Shown: one piece after another, positions 22,810 to 34,034 of the stretch
How positions within the stretch are numbered: position 1 is the first letter of the stretch
Layout: each line of letters starts with the position of its first letter
NCBI GenBank assembly: GCA_035771175.1
Contig: CM069610.1
Coordinates: 19,004,001-19,068,000 of the forward strand
Length of the DNA stretch: 64,000 bases
Reading direction: 5' to 3'
DNA from: Paratinospora sagittata
Taxonomy: Eukaryota > Streptophyta > Magnoliopsida > Ranunculales > Menispermaceae
Program-made: the position numbers and the translations under genes
The notes under the pieces: generated by a model
What the model was told of the DNA's origin: nothing
The model's database searches: none
Seen by the model: only the letters and a program-made list of their open reading frames with translations

Positions 22810-24922
22810 ATGATGGCGAGACCCATGGTTCTTGTATTCCTTCTGATGATACTTGTAATCACATCTCAATTTGAATGGAAACAACAACTTGTCAATCAAC
22901 TTGAAGCGACTCCGATTACTTCTCAGAACCCACAACTTACATCAAATAGAGAAGATGTTGTTAAAGAGAAAGTAAGTCTTCTGTTTATCAATTTGTTAAT
23001 TTAACTGATTTCCAACAGTTATAAACTCTTGTGCCTCTTTGATTCTTTTTTTTTTTGGTACTAAATTGTATGTGTGAGAAGGCAATATTTATGAAATTTC
23101 TAGAACAGATCCACTTTAGTTACGAATGTAACAGTCTTATTCACCATTTTGCTTATATATTAAGTAGACATAGGCGTGGTTGAGAAGATGAAGACGTGCC
23201 ATGAAGCATTCAGATTTCTAAACTTAGAAAATGATGACGTTTCATTGCCTTCCCCTATTATTCTCATGTTTTTTAATGATTATTGGCACTAAGAATAGAG
23301 GAAATTCAACTACCACTTGGATTTATACCACTAACTAGATAGGCTTGGTTGAGAAAATCAAATGGGCATTTATGTCTTGTACTATGTATAGGTTCTCACA
23401 CCAGATGCAACATGTTGTTTTTAGTTATACCATGTGATTCATGTTGAATGAGAAGGTCTTTCAAGTAGAGTAGGTAAATTATTGGTTCTTTGTTGCTTCT
23501 ATTTCTTACAATATTGAGTATGAGCAATTTTCTTAGTCTTTTGCTTGTGTAACCTGATGAATGGGATTTGAGGACCAAACTTTCGGAAGATTCATGCAAT
23601 TTTTTTATGATCTTTCTTGGTGGCCTCTTCTAATGAAATGATACAATGGATGGCATCGAGAATGCTACTTATCCATATAAATGAGTGTGAATAATAAAGT
23701 GACCTGAAGCATATATGATTCAACTCGATGCAAACTGTAAAAGAAGCTTTAATACCTTCAAAGACGGAGCTGTGGTATAGTGCCCATCAATGTAAATATC
23801 ACTATTGTGGAAGGATCTTTGATGGGTGCATTAGTTACTTGATCCTGCAAGAAGGAGCAAAGCAATAACATATAGAGGGAGCAAAGTTATGACTTAGCAA
23901 TGGAGGTGGGATTGAATAGCATGCCACTAATTTTTATTAGAAAACAAAATACTTTCGCAAGTGAGATTAGGACCCTCATTTTTATTTACTTTTATTGAAA
24001 AATTCTACAGATTTGTAAGTAGCCTCTTTCTTTTTTTGGAAAATAACCTTTTTATAATCTCAACTTCCTCTCTTTGAAACTTGTTTAACCTAGATTCAGC
24101 TTCCTACTTCTTGTGCGTTTTGTCCATAATCAAATGGAGCATCATTTTACCAGTGCTCTGTACATCTCTAAGGAGAGCATCACCGATCCAGACACTCCTA
24201 GAATGCTGTTTCGAGCCACCCATTTCTATATCTCGATATTATTGGCATCTAGGAGACCATAGACTAAGAAAAGGGATTAATCTCCAAATTTCAGAATGAA
24301 ATGCAAAATTAAATTCACCTTGTTCACAACTTGCATATGTACTTCATATAGTTTATCAACACTTTGTGGGTTCTCTACTTAAACTAGATACTCTGTTACC
24401 TGTTTGACCTCCCACTACTTAGGCATTAGGAGTTATTCGGCTAGAGATTCTAGACATCTATTCTGTTTAATACCATTTATTTGATTAATCTCATATCATG
24501 TGCTTGATTGCTCTTGCTTAATGAATTATTTACACAGCATTCATAATTTTATATTGGCTGTCCAAATGATTCATCCCTAAACCAAAAGTATCGAAATGCG
24601 GAACAGGGGGGCAATTACCTAATTATACAGACAAAAGTCGTGACAGTAGAACTCATTTTAGCTTGGATGTTGAAATTCCAGCAACCTATATTCTTACTCT
24701 TTGGATTATTCCTTCAAAAGTTTGATAATTTGCAAATCCATTTCCGACTTGCAGATAATCCTATCTCAGGAAAAGAGTATTCATAGACTTAGCGAACTTG
24801 TGCGCAGTCTTCAGGAACAGTTGCAACAGTGCAGAGGTGCCAATGAAACAGTAAATAGTTCTGTGAATCAGTTAACTGAAAATGTAAATGAGCACGAGAG
24901 ACAGGAGATGCAGGAGGAATAA
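22810..24922 (+). CDS. Small single-pass membrane protein with coiled-coil tail, two exons
   Basis: Exon 1 (22810-22971) encodes MMARPMVLVFLLMILVITSQ and continues to VVKEK; exon 2 (24755-24922) encodes IILSQEKSIHRLSELVRSLQ and ends MQEE with a TAA. Splice sites are AAA/GTAAGT and CTTGCAG, phase 0. The total is 109 residues. Residues 3-19 are a strongly hydrophobic signal-anchor or signal peptide. Residues 55-105 are a heptad-like helix (LSELVRSLQEQLQQC), with NET and NSS glycosylation sequons if it is lumenal. I believe similar small proteins of unknown function exist across land plants. The start is the first of two tandem ATGs. The intron (22972-24754) holds nothing recognisable. Confidence 0.8.
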
Positions 24923-26137
24923 TGGAGATTTTGTTAATTTATGCAGTAAAAATCTCTTTTTCATTTACTTTCCAAAAAAATGAAAAAGAAAGAAAAAAAT
25001 AAAATAGAATAGTGTATTTATAGTTGTGTATGTGTAGTTAAACTTAAAGTTTGTAACTATTATAAGTAATTAATAGCATTACCCAAAAAGAAATAGAGCT
25101 TGGTTATATAGCACGTGTATTAAAAATGGTTTTCGCTTTAGCCAACTCCATCTCTAAAGCATATATGCACGAGGTGAAAGACAAGTTAAAAGTTGAGTAT
25201 CATATTCAAAGTAATAATAATGGAATTTATTTTTCCCTGCAAAAAATAGTGGAATTTATTCTTTAGGCAAACTGAGGCTCATCTCCTTTAACTGGAAGAG
25301 TGTTTTTAATAACATATTATAAATGCTTATCCTCTAGTGCAGGCTTATTACAAAAAAGATGAGTCGATTATAAAATATTTACTTTGAAGCTTTTCTATTT
25401 GACTGATAAATTCATTATTTATTTAAAATTACTATGTCCTAAATTAAAACTAAATCAATCACCCACCCATATTCCCTGAGTCCCCTCCCCTCAAAAACAC
25501 AAGTTGATTTGATTTAGGTAGGACAATTTATCAACGTAAGGGCTTCATTTTGAGCAAAAAAAATTCATCTTCCTGCCACTTTATTAAATCGATTGATTTA
25601 TTATAATAGCTCAATTTATTTGTATTTAAATTTTGTTCATTCCAACTACTAAATGTTAGTTTAAAATCAGGAGTCAACCCCCCTATACACACACACACAC
25701 CTAAAAAAAAGAAGAAGAAAAAACATAGTGTAAACAAATAATATTAAGTCAAGAATATATACCTATTAACCTTGATTTTGGTTTGGTGACTTTGTTCTAA
25801 TTCTAATAACTCATAAAAAAAAAAATCAAATAAGAAAAAAAGGTAATTGAACTAATGACACTCGCTAAAATTTCATCTGCCACAAGTGGACTGAGTCAAC
25901 TCACCTCGCATTTAAAACTACAAAGAAGAACAAGTAAGGAAAGCCAAATTTCTCCTCATCTTTCGCTCCATCCACCTCACAACAGTTTATCTCTCTCTTT
26001 CTCTCTGGTTCTTAGCTCAAATCTCTTTATGGCCACTTTTACGTCCAGATCTTACAAGCTTTGCAATAATCTAGCAACTTGGTAACCCCTTTCTCTTCCC
26101 TGTACAATCTACAAATAAAATTACAACAGAGAAACCC
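24923..26137. other. Intergenic region and 5' leader of the EEP gene
   Basis: It holds the probable 3' untranslated part of the 109-aa gene (A-rich up to about 25015) and the upstream region of the next gene. From about 25850 the sequence becomes rich in CT (CTCTCTCTTTCTCTCTGG at about 25990), typical of a plant 5' leader. An upstream ATG frame at 26030 stops at 26085 before the chosen start. No other gene is seen. Confidence 0.45.
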
Positions 26138-29043
26138 ATGATTATGTCGGTTACTGGGGCATCAAAGATTCTATATTCCAAACATAAACCCATTTTCAAT
26201 AAAGCCAGGATCGAAATTTTGTCGAAAATCTGGAACTGGAGCTCGATTTCAGCTCAAACTCCTTCTCCTAACGTAATGGGCGGTACCCAAACGTCGGTTG
26301 ATGTTGCAAAACAGGAGCTTCTTCGCCAAGAAGACAAGCGTATGAACTCAAGCTGCTCTGCTGCTGCTGTTTCTTGTACTACTTTCAACATACTTGCTCC
26401 AATTTACAAGCGACTAAACAGTGAGGTATGTTTTAATTGTTCTTGGGTTTGTTTGGATTTTTCTCTGTGTTTTGATTTCTGGGTACCCTTTGATCTGTTT
26501 TAATTGTTTTTGTGTTTGTTTGGATTTTCTCTGTGTTTTGATTTCTGGGTACCCTTTGATCTGTTTTAATTGTTTTTGTGTTTGTTTGGATTTTCTCTGT
26601 GTTTTGATTTCTGGGTACCCTTTAATCTGTTTTAATTGTTTTTTGTGTTTGTTTGGATTTTCTGTATGTTTTGATTTCTAGGTTCCCTTTAATCTGTTTT
26701 AAATGTTTTTTTTTTTTTTTTTTTTTGGTGTTTGTTTGGATTTTCTCTGTTTTGATTTCTGGGTATCCTTTAATCTGTTTCTAATTGTTTTTGGGTTTGT
26801 TTGTTTGAGTATGTGTGTTCTCATTTCTGGGTACTCTTTAATTTGTTAGAACCGAGAGAGCGAATTCAGAGAATATTGGTTTAGCAGGAATGCGAAGATA
26901 TTGGATGGGTTGTTGCAGCTTAAGTCCTCAATTATATGTTTGCAGGTGTGTGGAATTTGAATTATATTGGTGTTTTTTTACTGGGTTTTGGTAATGCAGA
27001 CGAGGTCTTTGAATAAATGTTTTTGGGTGTAATTATGGTAGGAGTTTTGGATTGGGAATGGAGAGCTTGTGGGTATGTATGAGAGGCGTCTTGGAGATGC
27101 AGGTTATGCTACTTACAAGCTTGCCCGGACAAATAACCGTGGAGATGGTACGGCTGTTCTTTTTGAAAATTTCCATTTTACTTCTTGGTTCTTGCTTCTA
27201 CTGATTATGTTGTGATTTGAGATGCGAATAAGGGAAGAATTAGAAGTAATTTTCTTTATTCTCTCCATGTGAATAAGTAAGGTATCATTCATCAATGAGG
27301 AAGCAAAGGGCAAGGGTAAATTCTTTATTTGAGCTTTGGTTTGATCCTTTTTTTTTTGGTGCCAGCAGCTTTTACTTGAACTAGAAGATTGGTACTAATT
27401 ACTACAACCATTCTTAGCTAGTTTTCTGGTTATGGTTTCTGTCTTTTTATGTGTATGGTGATATGTTGTTAGATTGGGTTAGGGTGATGCCATTGTTTCA
27501 AAGAATTTCAGTTGAATTTTGTTTTTTTTTTTTGGGCATATTCAGTTGAATTTTTAACTAGGGCTGTCACTTTCTCCTCCAAGGTTGATTTGTAGCGCAC
27601 CAAATGAATATGCTGTATTCTATGTTGCTGTAATATAACCAATTTTCAGTCTCCATTGTTCTTTGCCTTTTTTTTCTGTTTATTATCTATTATTTTTTGA
27701 AAACCTTATCATTCATATTTTCTCATTGTTGTGTTTTTGTAGTTTTTAGTTGCAATTAATTTTTCAGTAATAAATATTCATACTCATGTACCAGAATACG
27801 AGACTTAATAAAGAAGAGAAGAATACTGAAAAATACATTTCCAAAATGGAGCTTTTGATAGTTTGTTACCAGTAGTAGAAGGATATAAACCAATGAAACC
27901 CATATTAGTGATTTTTTAAAATTATTTTACATATGAACACTTACCCTTTATAAAGTCCTTTAAAAAACTTTACAAATCTCAACATATATAATGGATGTGA
28001 TTGACTTCAAGTATTTGAGATGGATAGCCGTCTTCCCAGTCCACCAAGCATAACCTTGCCCCTCTCAAAACTCAAAAGTGAAAAACAATGAAGGAAAAAA
28101 GAAGAAGAAGAAGATGATGATGAAGAAGAAGAAACACAATCTTTTAAGATGATCTCAATTCTCACCTTGGTGGAGGGAACCTGGTTCCTACTCGTTAATG
28201 GTTGCAGAACCCTAGAAAACTCATTACAATTACCATTTGTAATACAATTTCCTTGCAACCTAGTTTCAAGTAAGGTTTATTGTTAGACTATGATGAAGAA
28301 GATCCATATACAAGCAATGTGCTAAACCTGAATAATTTCCTTGGTTTCAGGGCTTCTAACTGCAGTGAAACGAAGCCAATTCCAAGTTTTGAACTACAAG
28401 GAGTGGTTATTCAATGATTTTGGGGACCGTGTGTCTCAGCTTTTACACATTGATCTAATTGTAAATTTTTCTCAAGGCCAAAACACCAACATAAAGAAGG
28501 AGGCTCTTGTTGTAAATACACACTTGTTGTTTCCTCACAATGCTGCTTACTGCCTCCGTCGGCTGCTGCAGGTGGTTATTTTCCAAGCCCACAAAATTAC
28601 TCATGCATGTCACATTTTTCTTAACTCCCCCTTTCCTGTCCTCTTTGACTTGGGTTTGTGTTACTCATATCATTTGACATCTAGCTCAGCTCTAACCTCT
28701 ATGACCTCTAACTTTTTATAACAGGTTTACAAAATCTTACGGTACATTGAATCATATAGTGAAGAACACCGGCTCCCACCTTTGCCAATCATACTATGCG
28801 GGTAAGTCCAGTTACCTGGCAAAAAATAAAAAATAAAAAAATCTCTTACCCTTTCAGTCACCGAAGCTTCATTTCTTGATGTCTTCAATTGTGTCCTCCT
28901 TTAGAGATTGGAATGGAAGTAAAAGGGGGCATGTCTATAAATTTCTGCGCACTCAAGGCTTTGTGTCATCTTATGATCTTGCTCATCATTACACAGACAA
29001 CGACACAGATGCTCATAAGGTTGGTTACTTCAGAAATCTACAT

Positions 29044-29075
<32 letters not shown>

Positions 29076-30036
29076 GGCCGGGGGGGAGAGGGGGATGAGA
29101 ACAGGGTAGGGGACAGCAGGTTAGAATCCAAAGGATTATCTATTTTCATTTTTCTATCACAGTGGATCAGTCATCGAAACCATAGAGGAAATGTATGTGG
29201 GGTGGATTTTATATGGCTTCTTAATCCTACCAATGCTAAGAAGTCGTTAACTAAAAGCTTCATCGAATCTCTTTTTGGAAACATCGAGGTTTGTAGAAAT
29301 CACTCGTTTGCTTCTCCACTTTAGTATCTATCATAAGTACTACATGAATTGAATGGCTTCTATCAATAGAGTTGTAAAAAGAAAGAATCAAGTGAAAATA
29401 CTGGCATGGCAAATCCCAAATTTGATTTCAACTACGGCAGTCGTATCACTTATTCCCAGTTTTGCCAGGCTCTCGTTCAGGTATATTTTGCTGTGACTTT
29501 AACTATATTGTCTCTGGACATCTCTTAAATATCCTATTGAAGATGAATCAGTCGTTAATTTCGGGTCCTTTTGATTGATTAGTTAGGCTTAACCAGTGAC
29601 CTTGGTGATGGCATAAGTAGTGAAGAAATGAAGTATTTTTGGGACTGTGTTGATACGAATAGAGATGGAGTCATCGATCTTTCAGAGTTTAAAACAAGTC
29701 AGGTTGCTACTCCATTTGCTGCATTTGGTTTCTTTGAAACATCTGTTTTTGAGACATTTAGGATTTACGGTTCAAGTTTTTATTTGGTCTTTTTCTTGTC
29801 CATAACTGTTGCAGAGAGAACCACAAGAAAGTGAAGAAAAGAATGAAGAGACAAAAGTTCAAACGGAAGCGGCGCCAAACAAGTCTAAGGTTTCAGCAAC
29901 CATTGCTTTTGATGTTAAAAAGGCTGTCCTGTTTCCTCCAGAAGTCGAGAAAGGCGTGTGGCCGGAGAACTACTCTTTGTCAGACCATGCCCATCTCACT
30001 GTTGAGTTTTCCCCTGTGATGATCCATTGTTCATAG
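26138..30036 (+). CDS. Endonuclease/exonuclease/phosphatase-family protein with EF-hand, ten exons
   Basis: Exons: 26138-26425, 26850-26945, 27042-27147, 28351-28571, 28725-28801, 28905-29019, 29163-29288, 29370-29480, 29583-29702, 29815-30036. All have GT/AG borders and phases that join, giving 493 residues. The EEP fold shows SCTTFNILAPIYKRL, SSIICLQEFWIGNGE, NNRGDGLLTAV, LLVNTHL-type VVNTHLLFPHN, IILCGDWNGS (catalytic D-x-N) and CGVDFIWL. It is followed by a canonical EF-hand loop DTNRDGVIDLSE (29659-29694). The combination is that of the plant calcium-binding EEP proteins (Arabidopsis At5g54130/At1g02270 type), related to CCR4-like deadenylases. The substrate is unknown. The start at 26138 is the first ATG in frame with exon 1; the N-terminal 75 residues are not conserved-looking. 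Confidence 0.9.
26429..26849 (+). repeat. Minisatellite of about 67-bp units in intron 1 of the EEP gene
   Basis: The unit contains TTTTAATTG, TTTGTTTGGATTTTCTCTGT and TTTTGATTTCTGGGTACCC. It is repeated about five to six times in tandem, filling nearly the whole intron from the donor to the acceptor. Units diverge slightly toward the 3' end, and one carries a T run (26708-26726). Part of the array is accidentally open in one frame. Confidence 0.9.
28098..28135. repeat. GAA/GAT-rich microsatellite
   Basis: A short run of GAA and GAT triplets lies in intron 3 of the EEP gene. Confidence 0.8.
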
Positions 30037-31062
30037 TTCAGATGGTAAATTTGGTGTCACTGCACATGAATCATGTTTACTTGACTTGTGCAATTTGATT
30101 ACTGAATTTGTAACTTTTGTTTTGTCTTTTTTTTTTTTTCTTTCACATTCAAGATTTACAGGATTGTTTTGAAGAAAACAAAACAAATAAACAGTGAAAT
30201 CCCAGTAAAATTGTAAAATTCATTTTGCCACCATGCTATTTGGTGCGGTATGAGATGTGTTTAAAAAGCTTCTTGCATTTACATTGTTGAGTACTGCTCA
30301 TTACAATCATTTGTAATTTGAAATTTGCTTTTTATTGCAATGTAATCTGTTTGTATAATGTTGCTTACTGTTGATTTAAAGGAAGTTTAAGATTCAGATT
30401 TGAAAGTTGTTAATTGTTTGTTGTTTAAATTTCGACTTAGTCTTAAATAGAACAGAGTGGAGGGAGCAAATTTATGTATTCAACCTTTATGTAGTTGGGA
30501 AAAAAAGTTGAGTTGAGTTGAGTTTAAGATTCGGATTCAAACTCCTATGAATGAAGATAACTATTTTTACTAATGTTATAGAGGCTTGAATTTTTAATGT
30601 TATGGGTGCCATTGGGTGGTGAATGAGGTATCTAACTAGTCCAACAAAAATGTGATTAGTGAGTATGGATTGGGCTCCACAGGAAATTACATGATTAAAT
30701 ATTAAGTCAACTAAGTCTTTTTTTTTAACTACACAAGGCGAAAAAAAAAAAAGAAGAAGAAGAAGAAGAAGGAATTCTAATATAACATTTTTTTTTGCCG
30801 CATCTGTGTTAAATACTCAAATATAATATTTACATTAAAAACTAAACATTTATCATATAAAAAGAAAATTACAGAACCAAATATGTTCTCATGCAATATA
30901 CAAAAAGTAAGCATGTAATTCTACATATTCCCTATTGAACTTTTGGATTTAGAATTTCATAATCTCAATTCTTTTAGGGACATTTGACAATATATCACGG
31001 GAAAATTTTAAAAACTAAAATATAACACGTCTCTTAATTTTTTGGACATATAACACTTGTAA
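30037..31062. other. 3' flank of the EEP gene, no gene seen
   Basis: The first few hundred bases are probably the 3' untranslated region, with AATAAA-like signals (for example in AACAAATAAACAG at about 30182). An AAG microsatellite lies at 30751-30772. The last five bases (TGTAA) are the left target duplication of the foldback element. Confidence 0.5.
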
Positions 31063-31492
31063 TGTCACACCCCAGTACACAGTACACTGCAGTGTCTACT
31101 ACCCCCGGGATGTGATGAGTACCCCCGTAGGGTGTACTCCAGCCATTATATACCACATAATATTGTCACATCCCAGTACACAGCACACTGAAGCGTCTAG
31201 TATCCCGGGATCATTTGTCTATACTATTCACTCATGAATAGTATGGGGCATCCCCTAGATTCGAACTCACGACCTTATATCGTTTAAATCCGAACTCTGA
31301 GTAACCACTAAGTCTGCCCTGCACTATTCATGAGTGAATAGTGTGAACAAATGATCCCGGGGTACTAGATGCTGCAGTGTGCTGTGTACTGGGATGTGAC
31401 GGTATATAATGGCTGGAGTACGCCCTGCGGGGGTACTCATCACATCCCGGGGGTACTAGACACTGCGGTGTACTGTGCACTGGGGTGTGACA
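31063..31492. mobile_element. Foldback element with tRNA-like apex, copy 1
   Basis: The element is 430 bp. The left end is TGTCACACCCCAGTACACAG and the right end is its inverse, ...CTGGGGTGTGACA. Flanks are TGTAA at 31058-31062 and 31493-31497, a perfect 5-bp duplication. The arms pair over most of their length. The central part, read on the minus strand, carries a tRNA-like A box (AGACTTAGTGG) and B box (GAGTTCGAATC) separated by about 35 bases. It has no protein-coding capacity. Confidence 0.8.
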
Positions 31493-31739
31493 TGTAAGCA
31501 CTTAAAATTACACAAATACCCTTTTTCAAAATAAATGAGTGAGAGACTAGCATGAACTCATTTTGGGTTTGAAAACTTTTTGCTTGAAACGCCATAAGGA
31601 AATAGGAGCGTGACAAGCCAAGAACTCCTCGCTGGCTAAATGTCATTTTCTCTGCAAACATCTTTGTGCCATGTTCCCCTCTGAGGTTAGTAACCACACC
31701 ATTTTTCTTCTTCTTCTTCTAATAATGTTGATTGAATGG

Positions 31740-32537
31740 TGTTGGACCATATACCGAGCACAGAACAACTTAACCATGTTATTCTTATTCGTGTCAGGTC
31801 TATGTATCGACCTGTTCTAGACAAAGAATACAGATCTGGTCGGTACTACCGCCCAAATCATTCACAATGTTTTCTAGGTACTTAGACCATATCATGAATT
31901 ACCGACCATCATATAGCGAGCACATGACAGACCATGTGTTCGATATCAAGCAGATAGAATGAAAGACTACAGATCGACATACCGACCTGTAGAGATCTCC
32001 GACTTCGAAACGGATGACGATAGAATGCCAAATCAGGTAGGGATAAGGCGTGATCCTCTGCGATAAGTTCGGGATCTACTCCTAACTCGACTTTGATAAA
32101 GCCTGAAGCTCTACTAGTTCGATGGGAGACTGATAAGTCATCCTAATCCTACAAAGATCGTACCAAATATTTCTAGTTCGACCAGGAATCAAACATGCTC
32201 TCCAACAGGATTTGGATCTCGGATTCTACAACAACACTACTACAAGGCCAAAGACCTCAAGCCCTCTTTATAAAAAGACCATAACCCCTAAGGGGGGTAA
32301 GAAACTTTAAGTCATTCTTGACTCAGTTTAGTACTACTAAGCTCTGAACTAACTTAGGCATCGGAGGGTCTTTTGCCAACACCATACCGGTGTTCCTCAC
32401 GATAACTTGCATTATTTTGTTTTCCCTCTCTCAGATAATCAACCTCCGGCGATTTCTCCAGCACTCCGATGAATTCCAGATCAGCCTCTTCCCTCCACCT
32501 CATCGTCTACTGGTGTTAGTCAAATCTTGCACTAACA
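31740..32537 (+). repeat. 5' LTR of the Tat element
   Basis: It is 798 bp, starting TGTTGG and ending CTAACA. A TATA-like TATAAAAAG lies at 32279-32287. It is followed two bases later by the TGGTGCCATCTGTGGGG primer-binding-type sequence. Confidence 0.85.
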
Positions 32538-32710
32538 TTTGGTGCCATCTGTGGGGACCTACATTCCAAGTTAGAAACAACTCTATCGTCATTAGTCAAC
32601 AGGCAGAAATACCAGTTGAGGTGGAGCCCGTCGCCACGCCTACGGCACCCTAAAAACAAAGGGGAAGACCACTAAAAACGCAGTCGAAGAACTCTGCTCA
32701 GAAATCAAGG

Positions 32711-34029
32711 TTGATTGCTATAGAAAGGAATTTGGAAAAGATGACTCAAAACGTCATGGAGCAGCAACGGGTGTTGAAGGAGGTACTCCCTCTACAATCA
32801 CTTCATAGTCACCTACCACATCCTAGCCTTCAACCTCAAAAGGGAGGGGAGAGTAGGTGCCAAAATGTGACATCGAAGAAGAGACCAGTATCGGGAAAAC
32901 AACCTCTGAACCGTAAGTCTTTATCTGCTAAAGACTTGCGTCACTCGCTGGATGCCAAGAAAAGTCACAGCTCTATTTTCTCCCAGATTAAATTGGTATC
33001 TACAAAAGGAGTTGCAACAAGAAAGCTTGGTCCAGCCAGGTCGGTGCCGAGGAAGCCGTAGGGATCAGAGCGCTTTGAAACTACTAGATTTGCACCTCGG
33101 TACTACCACGAGTATAAAGAACCCCCTTCTCTCTTTATTGAGGATATACTCGAGACACCACTGCCAAAAATGGTCAAGACCGCAGAGGTCAAGACGTACA
33201 AAGGGAAGGTACACCCTACAGAGCACATCGAGAACTACAAGTCCTGGATGGAATTCAAGGGCTACGACGACGCTACCATGTGCAAGGGCTTCTCCTAGAT
33301 CACCCTTGGCAGGCCTGCTCGGAAGTGGTACCGAAAACTCAAAACAGGTTCTATATGTTTTTTTGGGCACTTAGCTCACAAGTTCATGAACCACTTCGTT
33401 GGAAAGAAGGAAAGGGAAAAGCCTGTGAACAACTTGCTAGCCATCAAGCAAAAGAAAGGCGAAATTCTGAAAGAGTACCTCCGTTGTTTCAAAAATGTAC
33501 GAGTCGACGTAGACGACTGTGATGATAAGACGGCGATCACCGCCTTCCTCGCAGGATTAAGGCCCGGAAAGTTCTACTATTCCTTTGGAAAAAAGAAGGC
33601 CCAGACCTACGAAGAAATCCTCGACCAAGCAGAAAAATACATCAATGCCGACGGGCAAACCGATGCAAAACAGGGGGTAGATGAGTCCTCGAAAAGCTCG
33701 AAGAAATAGAAGAAGAGGAAAAGGGAATACGACTCAAAGGAGGACAACTAAGGCGGAAAAAGATTAGACGTTAGCGGTTGAGATCAGAAGAGCAACAAAG
33801 TACCCCAAAACGTATACTCCAACTACACACCTCTTACTGCTTGATGAGAGCAAGTCCTCATTGAGATCTAGAACAAAGAGTACATCCAATGGCCTAGAAA
33901 GTTGAAAACGCCCGCAGAACAGTGGGATAAGAAGAAGTATTGTCGGTATCATCGAGACCACGGTCACAATATCGACCAGTGCTATGATCTCAAGCAGGAA
34001 ATCGAAACTCTAATCCGAAAAGGTCATCT
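32711..34029 (+). pseudogene. Tat gag, with internal stops
   Basis: An N-terminal frame starts at 32711. The gag core follows in another frame at about 33090: PLPKMVKTAEVKTYKGK, HIENYKSWMEFKGYDD and then FMNHFVGKKE...LLAIKQKKGE (33386-33709). A TAG interrupts it at 33296-33298 and another stop occurs at 33707-33709. The C-terminal zinc-knuckle-like YCRYHRDHGHNIDQC is at about 33940-33985. By family it would be the capsid protein. It runs to the target duplication of the solo LTR at 34030-34034. It is not functional. Confidence 0.8.
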
Positions 34030-34034
34030 GAGGG

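Noticed and set aside
26421..26681. Frame with repeated hydrophobic units (CFNCFCVCLDF-like)
   Set aside because: It is the intron 1 minisatellite read in one frame; between valid splice sites.
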